NCBI GenBank assembly: GCA_046331545.1 | Contig: JAXLQR010000002.1 | Coordinates: 2,480,001 to 2,544,000, forward strand | Direction of reading: 5' to 3' | Length of the DNA stretch: 64,000 nucleotides | From: JADJVL01 sp046331545 | GTDB lineage: Bacteria; Acidobacteriota; Holophagae; Holophagales; Holophagaceae | Part shown: in pieces, positions 20,722-29,225 of the stretch | Numbering within the stretch: the first letter of the stretch is position 1 | Layout of the letters: the number at the start of each line of letters is the position of its first letter | The notes under the pieces: model-generated | Told to the model about the DNA's origin: nothing | What the model saw: the letters and a program-made list of their open reading frames with translations, nothing else | Database searches by the model: none | Translations under genes and position numbers: made by a program

Positions 20722-21399
20722 ATGCGATTCCTGAAGCCCGTCCTGCCGGCCCTGATCCTCCTGACGGCGGCCTGCAGGCCGCCCCAGATCGCGGCCCTGC
20801 CCCAGGGCCCGCTCCGGGTGGAGGTCCACGTGGAGGGCCTGGCCCCGGCCTTCGGGGAGGAGCTCAAGCGCTGCCTCGAGGCCGAACTCGATCCCGGAGC
20901 GCCCCGGTACGTCCCGGGCCAGCCCTCGAACGCCGTCTTCGTGGACGTGAAGACCGTCCTCCCCGACTCCCGCTCGAGCTTCTGGGCGAACTGGGGCCTC
21001 AGCACCCTGGCCGGGGTCGTCCAGGGGGGCGCGGCCGGAAGCGGGACGCCGGCCAGCGCCGCGGTGGGGGCGGCCCTGGGCGGCGCCTTCGGCATCGTGG
21101 CCGGGCCGGTGATCTACGCCAGGCAGGCCCAGCTCGAGCGCAAGCTCGGCTACCGGCCCCTGGTCATCGTCGGCGCCCTCCACGCGGGCATCTCGCGGCA
21201 CGACGAGGACCTGGCGCCCAAGCTCACCGACCTGGCGCGGCTGGACATCCGCCCCTACCTGTCGTCGCTTTCCGCGGAGGAGGCCCAGGACCCCGTGAGG
21301 ATCCGCGCCGTCACCGCCCGGGCCCTGGCCCAGGCCATCCGCGCCGAGCTCGCCAAGCACGGCTTCCCGAGGCCGGCGGGGCCGCCCCCGGTCCGCTAG
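20722..21399 (+). CDS. Hypothetical lipoprotein with glycine-zipper segment
   Basis: The 225-aa product has a short lipoprotein signal (residues 1-17) with lipobox LTAAC. After a beta-rich segment (PLRVEVHVEGLAPAF) comes a Gly/Ala-rich stretch, about residues 97-135, with glycine-zipper character (GGAAGSG, AALGGAFG). Such stretches are common in outer-membrane-associated lipoproteins. The C-terminal third is charged and helical. I recognise no family. It diverges from the M16 peptidase gene with a 22-bp gap, so the two promoters must overlap the coding regions or each other. Confidence 0.75.
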   Translation: MRFLKPVLPALILLTAACRPPQIAALPQGPLRVEVHVEGLAPAFGEELKRCLEAELDPGAPRYVPGQPSNAVFVDVKTVLPDSRSSFWANWGLSTLAGVVQGGAAGSGTPASAAVGAALGGAFGIVAGPVIYARQAQLERKLGYRPLVIVGALHAGISRHDEDLAPKLTDLARLDIRPYLSSLSAEEAQDPVRIRAVTARALAQAIRAELAKHGFPRPAGPPPVR

Positions 21400-21543
21400 C
21401 CGGGCCGGGCTGCCCTCCGCCCCGGCCAGCTGTGACGCCGGTCCGCCCCGGCGCGGCGCAAGGTGGGGGGCGAGGCGGCGGCCCGTGCCCAGGCAGGCGA
21501 CGCTTCCCGAGGGCCAGGGCCGAGCGCTTCTCCGGAGTTCCGG
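21400..21543. other. Gap between lipoprotein and transporter genes
   Basis: This 144-bp GC-rich gap holds no convincing gene. A GGAG lies six bases before the downstream ATG. I see no strong hairpin or clear promoter. Confidence 0.5.
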
Positions 21544-23193
21544 ATGTTCGACAACCTGGTGCGCTTCTTCGCCTCGAGCCCGCTGCTGCTCCTCTTCGCG
21601 GTGGTGGCCCTGGGCTACCCCCTCAGCCGGATCCGCATCGGCGGCGCCAGCCTGGGGATCGCCTCGGTGCTCTTCGCCGGCATCGCCCTCGGCGCCCTGG
21701 ACCCGCGGCTGAAACTGCCGGAGTTCACGTACCTCCTCGGGCTGGCGATCTTCGTCTACGCCATCGGCCTTTCCAGCGCCCAGAGCTTCTGGGCCTCCTT
21801 CAACCGCCGGGGCCTGCGCAGGAACCTGCTGGTCGCGGGGGTCATGGTCGGCGCCACCGGCCTGGTGGCCGGCCTCGCCCTCGCCCTGGGCTTCACCCCG
21901 CGCATGGCCGCCGGCCTGCTGACCGGCGCCTTCACCAACAGCCCCGCCCTCGCCGGCGTGGTGGAGCGCGTGAAGGCCGGGGGCGGAACCCCCCAGGACC
22001 TCGCCGAGCCGGTGGTGGCCTACTCCATCGCCTACCCCCTCGGCGTCCTCATCCCCCTGGCCTGGGTGCTGGTCTCGGAGCGCTGGTTCGGCGGCGGGCC
22101 CCAGCCCGAGGAGCCGGGCTCCCCGGCCCTTCCCCGGGGCCTGCCGAGGCTGGAGGTGCATTCGGTCAGCGTCACCAACCCCGAGGCGGTGAACCTCACC
22201 AAGCACTTCGTCTGCGAGAAGGCCGGCATCCGGGTGGTCTTCGGCCGGATCCTGCGGGACGGCGAGTATCTCCTGCCGAGGGCGGACACGGCGCTGCGGC
22301 TGGGCGACACCGTGGTGGTCGTGGGCTCGCCGGAAGCGCTGGCCCGCGCGGAGGCCCTGCTGGGGTCCAGGGCGCCCGTGGACATCGACCGGGAGGCCAC
22401 GGAGTTCGACTCCACCCGCGTCTTCGTGAGCAACTCCGCGGTCATCGGCCGGCCCCTGCGGGAGCTGGACCTGCCGGGCCGGCACCAGGCCATCATCACC
22501 CGGCTGCGGCGGGGCGACCTCTGGTTCGTGCCCACCTCGGAGACCGTGCTGGAACTCGGCGACCGCATCCGCGTCGTCACGCGGCGGGAGCAGAAGGAGG
22601 CCGTCGAGGAATTCTTCGGCGACTCCTACCGCGCCCTCAGCGAGGCGGACTTCCTGACCTTCAGCATGGGGCTGGCGGCGGGCCTGGCCCTGGGCATGAT
22701 GCCCATCCCTCTGCCCGGCGGCTTCACCTTCAAGCTGGGCTTCGCGGGGGGTCCCCTCGTCGCCGCCCTGGTGCTGGGCCGGGTCCATCGCCTCGGCCCC
22801 TTCGTCTGGGACTTCCCCTACGCGGCGAACCTCACCATCCGGCAGTTCGGCCTGGTGCTCTTCGCGGCGGGCATCGGGACCATCGCGGGGGAGGGCTTCG
22901 GCCGGACCCTGGCCCTGGGCTTCCGCCTGCCCCTGCTGGTGGCCGCCGGGGCCCTGCTGGTGGCCGCGCTCGCCGACGCCCTCTGCCTGGTCCTGGGCCG
23001 CAGGCTGCTGAAGCTCCCGCTGGGCGAGCTCCAGGGCATCCTCGCGGGCCTGCACACCCAGCCCGTGGTGCTGGGCTTCGCCTCGGAGCGCGCCCGGGAC
23101 GACCAGCCCGGCGCCGGCTACTCGGCGGTCTACCCCCTCGCCACGGTGCTCAAGATCGTCCTGGCCCAGGCGCTCCTGGGCCTGGGGCGCTGA
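21544..23193 (+). CDS. AspT/YidE-type transporter with two RCK_C domains
   Basis: The 549-aa membrane protein has the duplicated fold of the AspT/YbjL/YidE family. An N-terminal membrane half (about residues 10-185) contains GAFTNSPALAGVV, and the C-terminal half (residues 375-545) has FSMGLAAGLALGMMP and IRQFGLVLFAAGIG. Between them are two TrkA-C (RCK_C) domains, each ending in a strand such as ALRLGDTVVVVGSPEA and VLELGDRIRVVTRREQ. AspT proteins exchange aspartate and alanine; other members have unknown substrates. No aspartate decarboxylase gene is nearby, so the substrate is open. A GGAG at -6 supports the start. Confidence 0.85.
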   Translation: MFDNLVRFFASSPLLLLFAVVALGYPLSRIRIGGASLGIASVLFAGIALGALDPRLKLPEFTYLLGLAIFVYAIGLSSAQSFWASFNRRGLRRNLLVAGVMVGATGLVAGLALALGFTPRMAAGLLTGAFTNSPALAGVVERVKAGGGTPQDLAEPVVAYSIAYPLGVLIPLAWVLVSERWFGGGPQPEEPGSPALPRGLPRLEVHSVSVTNPEAVNLTKHFVCEKAGIRVVFGRILRDGEYLLPRADTALRLGDTVVVVGSPEALARAEALLGSRAPVDIDREATEFDSTRVFVSNSAVIGRPLRELDLPGRHQAIITRLRRGDLWFVPTSETVLELGDRIRVVTRREQKEAVEEFFGDSYRALSEADFLTFSMGLAAGLALGMMPIPLPGGFTFKLGFAGGPLVAALVLGRVHRLGPFVWDFPYAANLTIRQFGLVLFAAGIGTIAGEGFGRTLALGFRLPLLVAAGALLVAALADALCLVLGRRLLKLPLGELQGILAGLHTQPVVLGFASERARDDQPGAGYSAVYPLATVLKIVLAQALLGLGR

Positions 23194-23238
23194 GCCGGGG
23201 CCCGGGGATCCCGGCCCCACCCCTTCAAGGAGCCCGCC

Positions 23239-23697
23239 ATGGACCTCACCCTGATGCTTCAATCCCGCCGGGAACGGATCCTCGACGAGGCGGTGCGGTC
23301 CGTGGACCGCGCCCGCCTGGAACACTACGAGCGGGCCGGGGAGGCCGTGGTCCGCCAGCGCCTGGGCGACCTCCTGGGCCTCGTGATGGACGCCCTGCGG
23401 GACCGCGACCTCGGCCCGATCCTGGCCCACGCCGAGGCGGTGGCGCGGCAGCGCTTCGAGGCCGGGGTGGACCTCGCCGAAGTCCAGACCGCCTTCAACG
23501 TCCTCGAGGAGATCCTCTGGCGGCGCATCCTCCAGGAGCTGCCGGCGGAGGCCCAGGGCGAGGCCCTGGGACTCGTGGGGACGGCGCTCGGCGCGGGCAA
23601 GGACCGGCTCGCGCGGACCTACGTCTCCCTGGCGACGCGGACCCACGCGCCCTCCCTCGACCTCCAGGCCCTCTTCGCCGGCGGCACCGGCGGCTGA
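23239..23697 (+). CDS. Small helical protein resembling the RsbRD N-terminal domain
   Basis: The 152-aa product is almost all helix. The run ILAHAEAVARQRFEAGVDL followed by EVQTAFNVLEEILWRRI resembles the RsbT co-antagonist RsbRD N-terminal domain, which is also found alone or fused to histidine kinases and STAS domains. In that family it acts as a sensor or dimerisation module of general stress regulation. Here it stands alone with no STAS domain. GGAG lies 8 nt before the start. It follows the transporter gene after 45 nt. Family assignment is tentative. Confidence 0.6.
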   Translation: MDLTLMLQSRRERILDEAVRSVDRARLEHYERAGEAVVRQRLGDLLGLVMDALRDRDLGPILAHAEAVARQRFEAGVDLAEVQTAFNVLEEILWRRILQELPAEAQGEALGLVGTALGAGKDRLARTYVSLATRTHAPSLDLQALFAGGTGG

Positions 23698-23738
23698 GCG
23701 CGGCGGGACGGTCGGCGACAGGCCTGGACGGGCCGGGG

Positions 23739-23769
23739 TCCACAAAGTGGACAGCGTCCAATTTGTGGA
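23739..23769. repeat. 31-bp near-perfect palindrome
   Basis: The 14-bp arms 23739-23752 and 23756-23769 are complementary at 13 of 14 positions around an AGC loop. The outer arm reads TCCACAAA and TTTGTGGA. Its AT content is higher than its surroundings. It could be an operator or part of the 3' end of the upstream transcript. Confidence 0.6.
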
Positions 23770-23775
23770 GCGCAA

Positions 23776-23814
23776 GCCTGGACCCTCGGGAAGGCGCGAG
23801 GGGTCCGGGCTTTG
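23776..23814 (+). terminator. Probable intrinsic terminator after the RsbRD-like gene
   Basis: A stem of about 13 bp with G-U pairs and one bulge (23776-23789 with 23797-23810) is followed by TTTG. It lies about 80 nt after the stop codon at 23697. Confidence 0.5.
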
Positions 23815-24019
23815 TCGTCGATGATCCAAGTCGCCTGAAAGCAGCGTGATGCCTCACCCGGGAGGCTTGGCGGGCGGCTTGGCATCCGGGATGCATTGGT
23901 CCTGACGGAACGGGTCGCGTCCTTCCTGATCCCTTCCCGACCGGATCCCCGGCCAGTCCTTCCGCGATGGCCCCCGACGGCGGCTGCCGCAGGCCTGTCC
24001 CCTTCCATAGGAGCCTTCC

Positions 24020-24334
24020 ATGAACCTCCCGCGCCTCCTCCTCTCCGCCGCCCTCGTGGCCACCGCCTCCTTCGCCCAGACGCCCGCCCGGACGACCTCC
24101 GCGGCCAGCTTCATCACCCCCAGCGCGAACACCACGGCCCCCTCGCTGTCAGTCTTCTGCCTCCCGGGCGGCGTCGCCTGGGTCGCCACGAACGCCTACT
24201 ACGTCACCATCTCGCCCAGCATCACCGGCGACCTCGGCAGCATGGGCTTCGTGCCCATGCCGGCGGGCACCTACACGGTGACGGCGGTGGGCGAGCGCGG
24301 ACGCTCGGCCTCCCAGGTGGTCTTCGTCCACTGA
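24020..24334 (+). CDS. Small secreted protein of unknown function
   Basis: The 104-aa product has a signal peptide (cleavage after ASFAQ) and a mature part of about 84 residues rich in Thr, Ser, Val and Tyr. That composition suggests a small beta-sandwich domain (YYVTISPSITGDLG, GTYTVTAVGE). One cysteine (VFCLPGG) is present. AGGAG lies 7 nt before the ATG at 24020, and the gene has the window's usual codon bias, so it is likely real. No family is recognised. It stands alone between hairpins and the convergent ABC operon. Confidence 0.7.
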   Translation: MNLPRLLLSAALVATASFAQTPARTTSAASFITPSANTTAPSLSVFCLPGGVAWVATNAYYVTISPSITGDLGSMGFVPMPAGTYTVTAVGERGRSASQVVFVH

Positions 24335-24338
24335 AGGC

Positions 24339-24377
24339 GGCCGGCGCGCCCGCGCTCCCGCGCGCGCGCCGCCGGCC
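24339..24377. terminator. GC-rich hairpin between convergent genes
   Basis: An 8-bp stem GGCCGGCG/CGCCGGCC (24339-24346 with 24370-24377) encloses alternating CG sequence that can pair further. It ends right at the stop of the ABC permease gene on the other strand. There is no T-tract. Confidence 0.45.
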
Positions 24378-25169
24378 TCAGCCCTCCGCTTCGGTCCCCG
24401 CCAGCCCGATGGCCGTGGCCTGCAGCTTCCAGCCCGCGAGGGCCCAGAAGGCGGCGCCGGCCAGGAGGAGGACCAGGGCGGCCACCAGGGCCGGGGTCGC
24501 GATCTGGGTCTGGGCCAGCATGTGGGCGGCGTTCACCACGCTGCTCTTGGAGCCGGCGATGTTCTCCACGTAGTGCGCGAAGGTCAGGCGCTGGAGATTG
24601 CCCGGCAGGATCCAGATGGCGCGGTCCCAGATGAACAGGTACAGCGCGCCCCACAGCGCGCCGCGCTTGAAGACGAGGCCCAGCAGGGTGAGGAAGGCCA
24701 GCTCCGCCCAGTAGGCGCAGGCCAGGGCGCCCACCATGCGGGGCAGCTCCTCGAGGCCGCCGCCGATGGAGACGAGGCCCAGGCAGGCGATGGCCAGCCA
24801 CAGCAGGCCCCAGGCGAACCAGATCATCCCCTTGCCGAAGGGCAGGGCCCAGATGGTGGACGGGCGGGCCAGCATCAGCGGGATGGTGCGCTGCTCGATG
24901 TCCTCGCGGATGCCCGCGGGCGCGGCCACCAGGGCCATGATGGGCAGGAAGTACTGGGCCAGCAGCTTGTGGAAGACCTCCACCGCGATGCCCGGCGGGA
25001 TGCGCTCGCCCTGGAGCTTCATCACGAGCACCACGAGCATGATGATGCCCACGGGGACGAGGGAGAGGCCGGCGAGGACCCAGCCCCGGGCCTGGAGCAG
25101 GCGGGGCAGGTAGCCCTTGAAGACGGCCTTGGCGGTCTGGAGCGGCGAGGGGATGGCAACGGCGTTCAT
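24378..25169 (-). CDS. ABC-2 type exporter permease (second of pair)
   Basis: The 263-aa product has about six hydrophobic segments (GWVLAGLSLVPVGIIMLVVLV, YFLPIMALVAAPAGI and others). It has the conserved ABC-2 region IREDIEQRTIPLMLARPSTIW after the second span; that EDIE-x-x-T-x-x-x-L-x-x-R-P pattern is typical of these permeases. It pairs with the ATPase gene ending 11 nt upstream. It is the last gene of a four-gene minus-strand operon. The substrate is unknown; such pairs export lipids, antibiotics or proteins of the cell envelope. Confidence 0.85.
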   Translation of the reverse strand: MNAVAIPSPLQTAKAVFKGYLPRLLQARGWVLAGLSLVPVGIIMLVVLVMKLQGERIPPGIAVEVFHKLLAQYFLPIMALVAAPAGIREDIEQRTIPLMLARPSTIWALPFGKGMIWFAWGLLWLAIACLGLVSIGGGLEELPRMVGALACAYWAELAFLTLLGLVFKRGALWGALYLFIWDRAIWILPGNLQRLTFAHYVENIAGSKSSVVNAAHMLAQTQIATPALVAALVLLLAGAAFWALAGWKLQATAIGLAGTEAEG

Positions 25170-25180
25170 GCGGGATCCCC

Positions 25181-26104
25181 TCAGGCGTGGTCTTTGGTCA
25201 GGTACTGGAACACCGCGTCCAGGTTGAGGTCCAGCGGGTCGAGGGCGCGCAGGGGCAGCGTCCCGTCCACCACCGCGGCTTGGAGCCGGGGCAGGAAGGA
25301 GCGCGGGTTGCGCACGGCGACCACCGCCGAGCCCTCCTCCAGGCGCAGGCCCACCAGCTCGCCCTGGTCCACGGCCCAGCGGGCCACGAGGCGGGCGTCC
25401 TCGGCGGCGAGGCGCAGCTCCACGGGATGGCGGTCCAGCAGCTCGCGGATCTCGGCGACACTGCCCTCGGCCAGCAGGCGGCCGCGGAAGAGCAGCAGGA
25501 TGCGGTCCGTGAGCTGGGCGATCTCGCCGAGGATGTGGCTGCTCACGATGATCTTCACCCCACCGTCGGCCAGGCCGCGGAGCATGTCCATCAGCTGCAG
25601 CCGCGCCTCGGGGTCGAGGCCGTTGAAGGGCTCGTCCAGGATGAGCAACTCGGGGTCGTGGAGCAGCGCCTGGGCCAGGCGCATGCGCTGGCGCATGCCC
25701 TTGGACATGCGGGTGAAGGGCTTGAGGCCGTTCACCTCCATGCCCACGATGCCCAGGGCCTTGGTGATGGCCGCCTCCAGGGCCGCGCCCTGGAGCCCCG
25801 ACAGTTCGCCCATCATGCGCAGCCAGCCGACCCCCTTGAGGCCGGTGGGGAAGCGGTCGCCCTCGGGCACCAGGCCGATGCGGGCGAGGATCGCCGGATT
25901 GCGGTAGGGATCCCCGCCCAGCACCTCCACCTCGCCGCTGGACGAGGGCAGCAGGCCCGAGAGGAGCTGGATGAGGCTGGACTTGCCGGCGCCGTTGGGG
26001 CCCAGCAGCCCCGTGATGCCGCCGCCCGCGGGCAGCTCGAAGGAGGTGGGCGAGAGGCCGAGGATCTGGCCGTAGCGGAGGGAGGCGCGGGTCAGCTTGA
26101 TCAC
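25181..26104 (-). CDS. ABC-2 exporter ATP-binding protein (second of pair)
   Basis: The 307-aa ATPase has Walker A GPNGAGKSS, a signature variant SKGMRQR in place of LSGGQ, Walker B LLILDEP with the catalytic Glu, and the H-loop SSH. The C-terminal 80 residues form the small domain common in exporters of the CcmA/NatA type. The start is a GTG at 26104 that overlaps the stop of the upstream permease gene (GTGA); this fits the beta strand that normally opens the domain. It probably energises the permease encoded downstream at 24378. Confidence 0.9.
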   Translation of the reverse strand: MIKLTRASLRYGQILGLSPTSFELPAGGGITGLLGPNGAGKSSLIQLLSGLLPSSSGEVEVLGGDPYRNPAILARIGLVPEGDRFPTGLKGVGWLRMMGELSGLQGAALEAAITKALGIVGMEVNGLKPFTRMSKGMRQRMRLAQALLHDPELLILDEPFNGLDPEARLQLMDMLRGLADGGVKIIVSSHILGEIAQLTDRILLLFRGRLLAEGSVAEIRELLDRHPVELRLAAEDARLVARWAVDQGELVGLRLEEGSAVVAVRNPRSFLPRLQAAVVDGTLPLRALDPLDLNLDAVFQYLTKDHA

Positions 26105-26964
26105 AGGACCGCCTCGCTGGGCTTGGTGCGCTGGGCCGCCACGAAGGTCCAGAGGGCGATGTGCGCCACGGTGCCCAGCACGGTGGGCACCCAGTCCAGG
26201 AAGGGGTCGTTCATGCCGCAGAGAAGCTGGGGCCACGCGGTGGCCAGGGCGAGGGGGCTCAGGGCGAGGAAGGCCTTGGCCCGGAGGAGGCCCGCCAGCA
26301 TCCCGCCCAGGGCGAAGCTGCCCAGCACGATGCCGAGCACCCAGCCGAAGCCGGCCCGGGGCGATCCCGCCATGGCGCTGGCGCCCAGGGTCACGGCGCC
26401 GGCGAGGGCCGCGATGATCAGCGCCGCCGGCAGGAGGTGCACCGGCAGCGAGACCCAGATGGGGCCGTTCTTGCCCGCCACCATGAGGCTGAGGGCCCAG
26501 GGCACGAGGATGAAGGGGAGCTGGATGGCGAAGGGCAGCAGGGCCGCGAGGCCGCCCTTGGCGAGCAGGTAGTCCTGGGGCCGCACCGGATGCGCGTACA
26601 TCAGCGGGCGGACGCGGTGGAGCGTGTCCCGGGCCACCAGGCCGCCGCCGATGAGCGCAACCTGGAACCACATGGGGATGAGCACCATTTGGCCGATGTG
26701 TCCGGCCTGGTACTCGGCGCCCTGGGTCATCACCTGGGCCGCGAAGTCCTTCACGCCGGAGAAGGCGATGGAGGTGTTGGCCAGGTAGCGGAAGTAGAGG
26801 ACCGCCACCTGCAGGATGAGGAGGAAGAGGAAGACGAACCCGAAGAACATCCCCAGCTTCGCCCGCAGGATACGCCCCACGTCGAAGCGCATCATCACGG
26901 CGATGGGATGGCTGCCGGCCTGGAGGTTTTCCCGGGGCGGAAGGGTGGGCGCGTAGATGGGCAT
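26101..26964 (-). CDS. ABC-2 type exporter permease (first of pair)
   Basis: The 287-aa membrane protein has a cytoplasmic N-terminus and about six spans (FFGFVFLFLLILQVAVLYF, LIIAALAGAVTLGASAM and others). It has a loop pattern LVARDTLHRVRPLMYAHPVRP that mirrors the ABC-2 coupling region. Its start ATG shares one base with the stop of the ATPase gene upstream (TGATG), and its stop overlaps the start of the second ATPase (GTGA). Tight coupling suggests a fixed ratio of the four products and possibly one heteromeric exporter. Confidence 0.85.
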   Translation of the reverse strand: MPIYAPTLPPRENLQAGSHPIAVMMRFDVGRILRAKLGMFFGFVFLFLLILQVAVLYFRYLANTSIAFSGVKDFAAQVMTQGAEYQAGHIGQMVLIPMWFQVALIGGGLVARDTLHRVRPLMYAHPVRPQDYLLAKGGLAALLPFAIQLPFILVPWALSLMVAGKNGPIWVSLPVHLLPAALIIAALAGAVTLGASAMAGSPRAGFGWVLGIVLGSFALGGMLAGLLRAKAFLALSPLALATAWPQLLCGMNDPFLDWVPTVLGTVAHIALWTFVAAQRTKPSEAVL

Positions 26965-27893
26965 CAGGCCCTCCCTTCCTTGGCATCAACCCCGTGCAGG
27001 GCGCGGATGAGCACCTCGTCCAGGCGGTCGTGGCGGGGGGTGAGTTGCACCAGCGTGGCGCGGTTGGCTTCGGCCCACTTGAAGGCGAGCACGGGGTCCG
27101 CCTCGGGGAGTTCGACGTCCATCAGCCCGTTGCGGGAGTGCAGCACCTCGCCAAGCTGGGGCAGCTTCGCCTCCTGCTCGGGGGTGAGCGGATCCAGGAA
27201 GCGCAGCTCGAAACGCCGGGCCAGCATCTTGCGCAGGCCCGCCATGGAGCCGCTCGCCTTGATCTCGCCCTTGTCGAGGATGATGAGCTGGTCGGCCACG
27301 CGCTCGACATCCTCCAGCAGGTGGGAGGCGAGGATGACCGACGTCCCCAGTTCGGCGCGCACCTTCAGCACGAGGTCCAGCATGCGCTTGCGGCCGTCGG
27401 GGTCGAGGCCGTTGGTGGGCTCGTCCAGGAAGATCAGCTCCGGGCTGTGCACCAGGGCCTGGGCCAGCTTCACCCGCTGGCGCATGCCCGTGCTGTAGCC
27501 GCTGACGTGGCGGTAGCGGGACTCGTCGAGACCGACGAAGTGCAGCACCTCGTGGGCGCGGTCGCGACTGGCCTCGGCGGGCAGGCCCGAGAGCTCGCCC
27601 CAGAAGGCCACCTGCTCGAAGGCCGAGACGTCCTCGATGAGGGCGTCGTACTCGGGCATGTAGCCGATGCGGGCGCGCAGGCCGGCGGCTTCCGCCGCGC
27701 GGAGGTCCACCCCCAGCACCTGGCCCGCGCCGGAGGCCGGGCGCAGCAGGCCCAGCAGCGTCTTCAGCAGGGTGGACTTGCCGGCGCCGTTGGGCCCCAG
27801 CAGGCCCACGATGCCGTCCTCCACGTCCAGGGTCAGCCCCTTCAGGGCGACGGTGGGTCCGTAGCGGACCTCGAGTTGCTCGAATGAAATCAC
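26964..27893 (-). CDS. ABC-2 exporter ATP-binding protein (first of pair)
   Basis: The 309-aa ATPase has Walker A GPNGAGKST, the signature region YSTGMRQRVKLAQAL, Walker B LIFLDEPTNGLDP and H-loop ASH. A C-terminal accessory domain of about 90 residues follows. It differs enough from the second ATPase (Walker A side chains, longer D-loop) to be a true paralogue and not a recent duplicate. It heads the operon; a divergent gene starts 111 bp away. Confidence 0.92.
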   Translation of the reverse strand: MISFEQLEVRYGPTVALKGLTLDVEDGIVGLLGPNGAGKSTLLKTLLGLLRPASGAGQVLGVDLRAAEAAGLRARIGYMPEYDALIEDVSAFEQVAFWGELSGLPAEASRDRAHEVLHFVGLDESRYRHVSGYSTGMRQRVKLAQALVHSPELIFLDEPTNGLDPDGRKRMLDLVLKVRAELGTSVILASHLLEDVERVADQLIILDKGEIKASGSMAGLRKMLARRFELRFLDPLTPEQEAKLPQLGEVLHSRNGLMDVELPEADPVLAFKWAEANRATLVQLTPRHDRLDEVLIRALHGVDAKEGRA

Positions 27894-28004
27894 GGCGGGC
27901 TCCGGAGGGGCTTACGGGGGCGGACGCGTCCAGGTTTAACGCGGGGGAGCCCGCGATGCCAGCCTCCCGCGGTTCCGCGGTAGGCTTGGGCACCCGATCC
28001 TTCC

Positions 28005-29225
28005 ATGAACATCCCGGCCTGGCTTCCCCTGGACGCGCTGCAGGCGGGAGCCCTCTTCGCCCTGGCCCTGGGCTACCTCGCGGACGCCGCCGCCCGCCGG
28101 GACCGCCTCATGGGCTGGCTGGGGCTGACCTGCATCCTCATCGGCATCCGGCACGGGGTGATGGTGATGGCCGCCGAGGAGGCCCTCAGCGCGGACCTCA
28201 CGGACCGCCTCCAGAGCCTCTGCGCGAGCCTGGGCTTCTTCGGGCTCTTCACGGCCTTCCACCTGGTGTTCCCCCGCCAGCTCCCCCGGGCCGCGCTGGG
28301 CTGGGTGGCCCTGGGCATGGCCCCCAACCTCGTCCGGAACCTCGCCCTGCCGCGCGGCGGCCTCCCCGAGCACGCGCTGCACCAGGCCACCAACGCCTCG
28401 TACATCCTCGGCGCCGTCTTCATCTGCGTCGCGAGCTGGCGGGCCAGCCGGGAAGGCAATCCCATGGCCCGGCGCCTCCTCTGGGGCATCGTGGGCCTGT
28501 GCGTGCCCGTGGTGGTGGAGGCCGGGGCCCTGATCCTCTTCGACGCCCGGATCCGCCTCTCGGGGCTGGCCCTGATGATCCTGGCCATCGCCATCGGCGG
28601 CTCCTGGCTGCACCTCACGATGCAGGGCCAGCGCGAGGAGCTGGAACGCTGCCGCCAGGAGGCGAAGGCGTGGCGGAGCCTGGTGCCCGGCCCCACCTGG
28701 CACGCGGGCGAGCCCTCCCTGCTGATGGAAAGCCTCTTCGGCGTGGACTGGCCCCGCAGGCTGGACGATCGCATGGAGAGCCTGGACGGGTCGGCCTTCG
28801 AGCTGCACCGGGTCCCCCTGGCCGGCGGCTCCAGCCTGGGCTGGATCGAGACCCGGGTGGACACGCTGCCCGGCACCGCCGAGTTCCTGAAGGGCTGGAC
28901 CGTGGCCCTGGGCATGGAGGACGGTCCCGCCTTCGAGCAGGCGAAGGCCTGGCTGGAGTCTTGGGGCGCCGAGGTCACCGCCTGGGGCACCGTGCCCCCC
29001 CGGGAAGGCCCCCATCCCAGCTTCCTCGTGTGGGCCCGGGAACCCAGCATCCTGGCGGTCTGGCGCGAGGACGCCCTGGACCGGCGCCGGCCGCGGTGGA
29101 TCCAGGTGGGCGGGCCCCAGACCGAGGGGCCCCACGAGCGCCTGGAGAAGCCCCTGGACGAGATCTCCCTGCGCCTCGCCCTGCAGCGCCTGCTCAGCGT
29201 GAAGGGGGGCGGTCCCCGGCCATGA
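28005..29225 (+). CDS. Membrane protein with degenerate receiver-like C-terminal domain
   Basis: The 406-aa product begins with seven hydrophobic segments (residues 5-205), ends the membrane part with a short coiled coil (GQREELERCRQEAKAW) and continues in the cytoplasm. Residues about 300-400 read like a CheY-type receiver: VALGMEDGPAFEQAKAWLESWGAEV resembles the first strand and helix, and EKPLDEISLRLALQRLL resembles the conserved Lys-Pro end. The phospho-acceptor position reads SFLVWAREP with no Asp, so it would be a pseudo-receiver. Overall it looks like a one-component membrane sensor, but no catalytic domain is present. A TAGGCTTGG sequence lies 16 nt before the start. The last 32 bases overlap the convergent acyltransferase gene. 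Confidence 0.65.
   Translation: MNIPAWLPLDALQAGALFALALGYLADAAARRDRLMGWLGLTCILIGIRHGVMVMAAEEALSADLTDRLQSLCASLGFFGLFTAFHLVFPRQLPRAALGWVALGMAPNLVRNLALPRGGLPEHALHQATNASYILGAVFICVASWRASREGNPMARRLLWGIVGLCVPVVVEAGALILFDARIRLSGLALMILAIAIGGSWLHLTMQGQREELERCRQEAKAWRSLVPGPTWHAGEPSLLMESLFGVDWPRRLDDRMESLDGSAFELHRVPLAGGSSLGWIETRVDTLPGTAEFLKGWTVALGMEDGPAFEQAKAWLESWGAEVTAWGTVPPREGPHPSFLVWAREPSILAVWREDALDRRRPRWIQVGGPQTEGPHERLEKPLDEISLRLALQRLLSVKGGGPRP

Larger units (their letters stand above)
23698..24019. other. 322-bp gap with two hairpins and no gene
   Basis: The gap contains a long imperfect palindrome (23739-23769) and a GC-rich stem (23776-23810) followed by a short T-run. The rest, up to the AGGAG of the next gene, shows no convincing coding frame or recognisable riboswitch. 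Confidence 0.6.
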
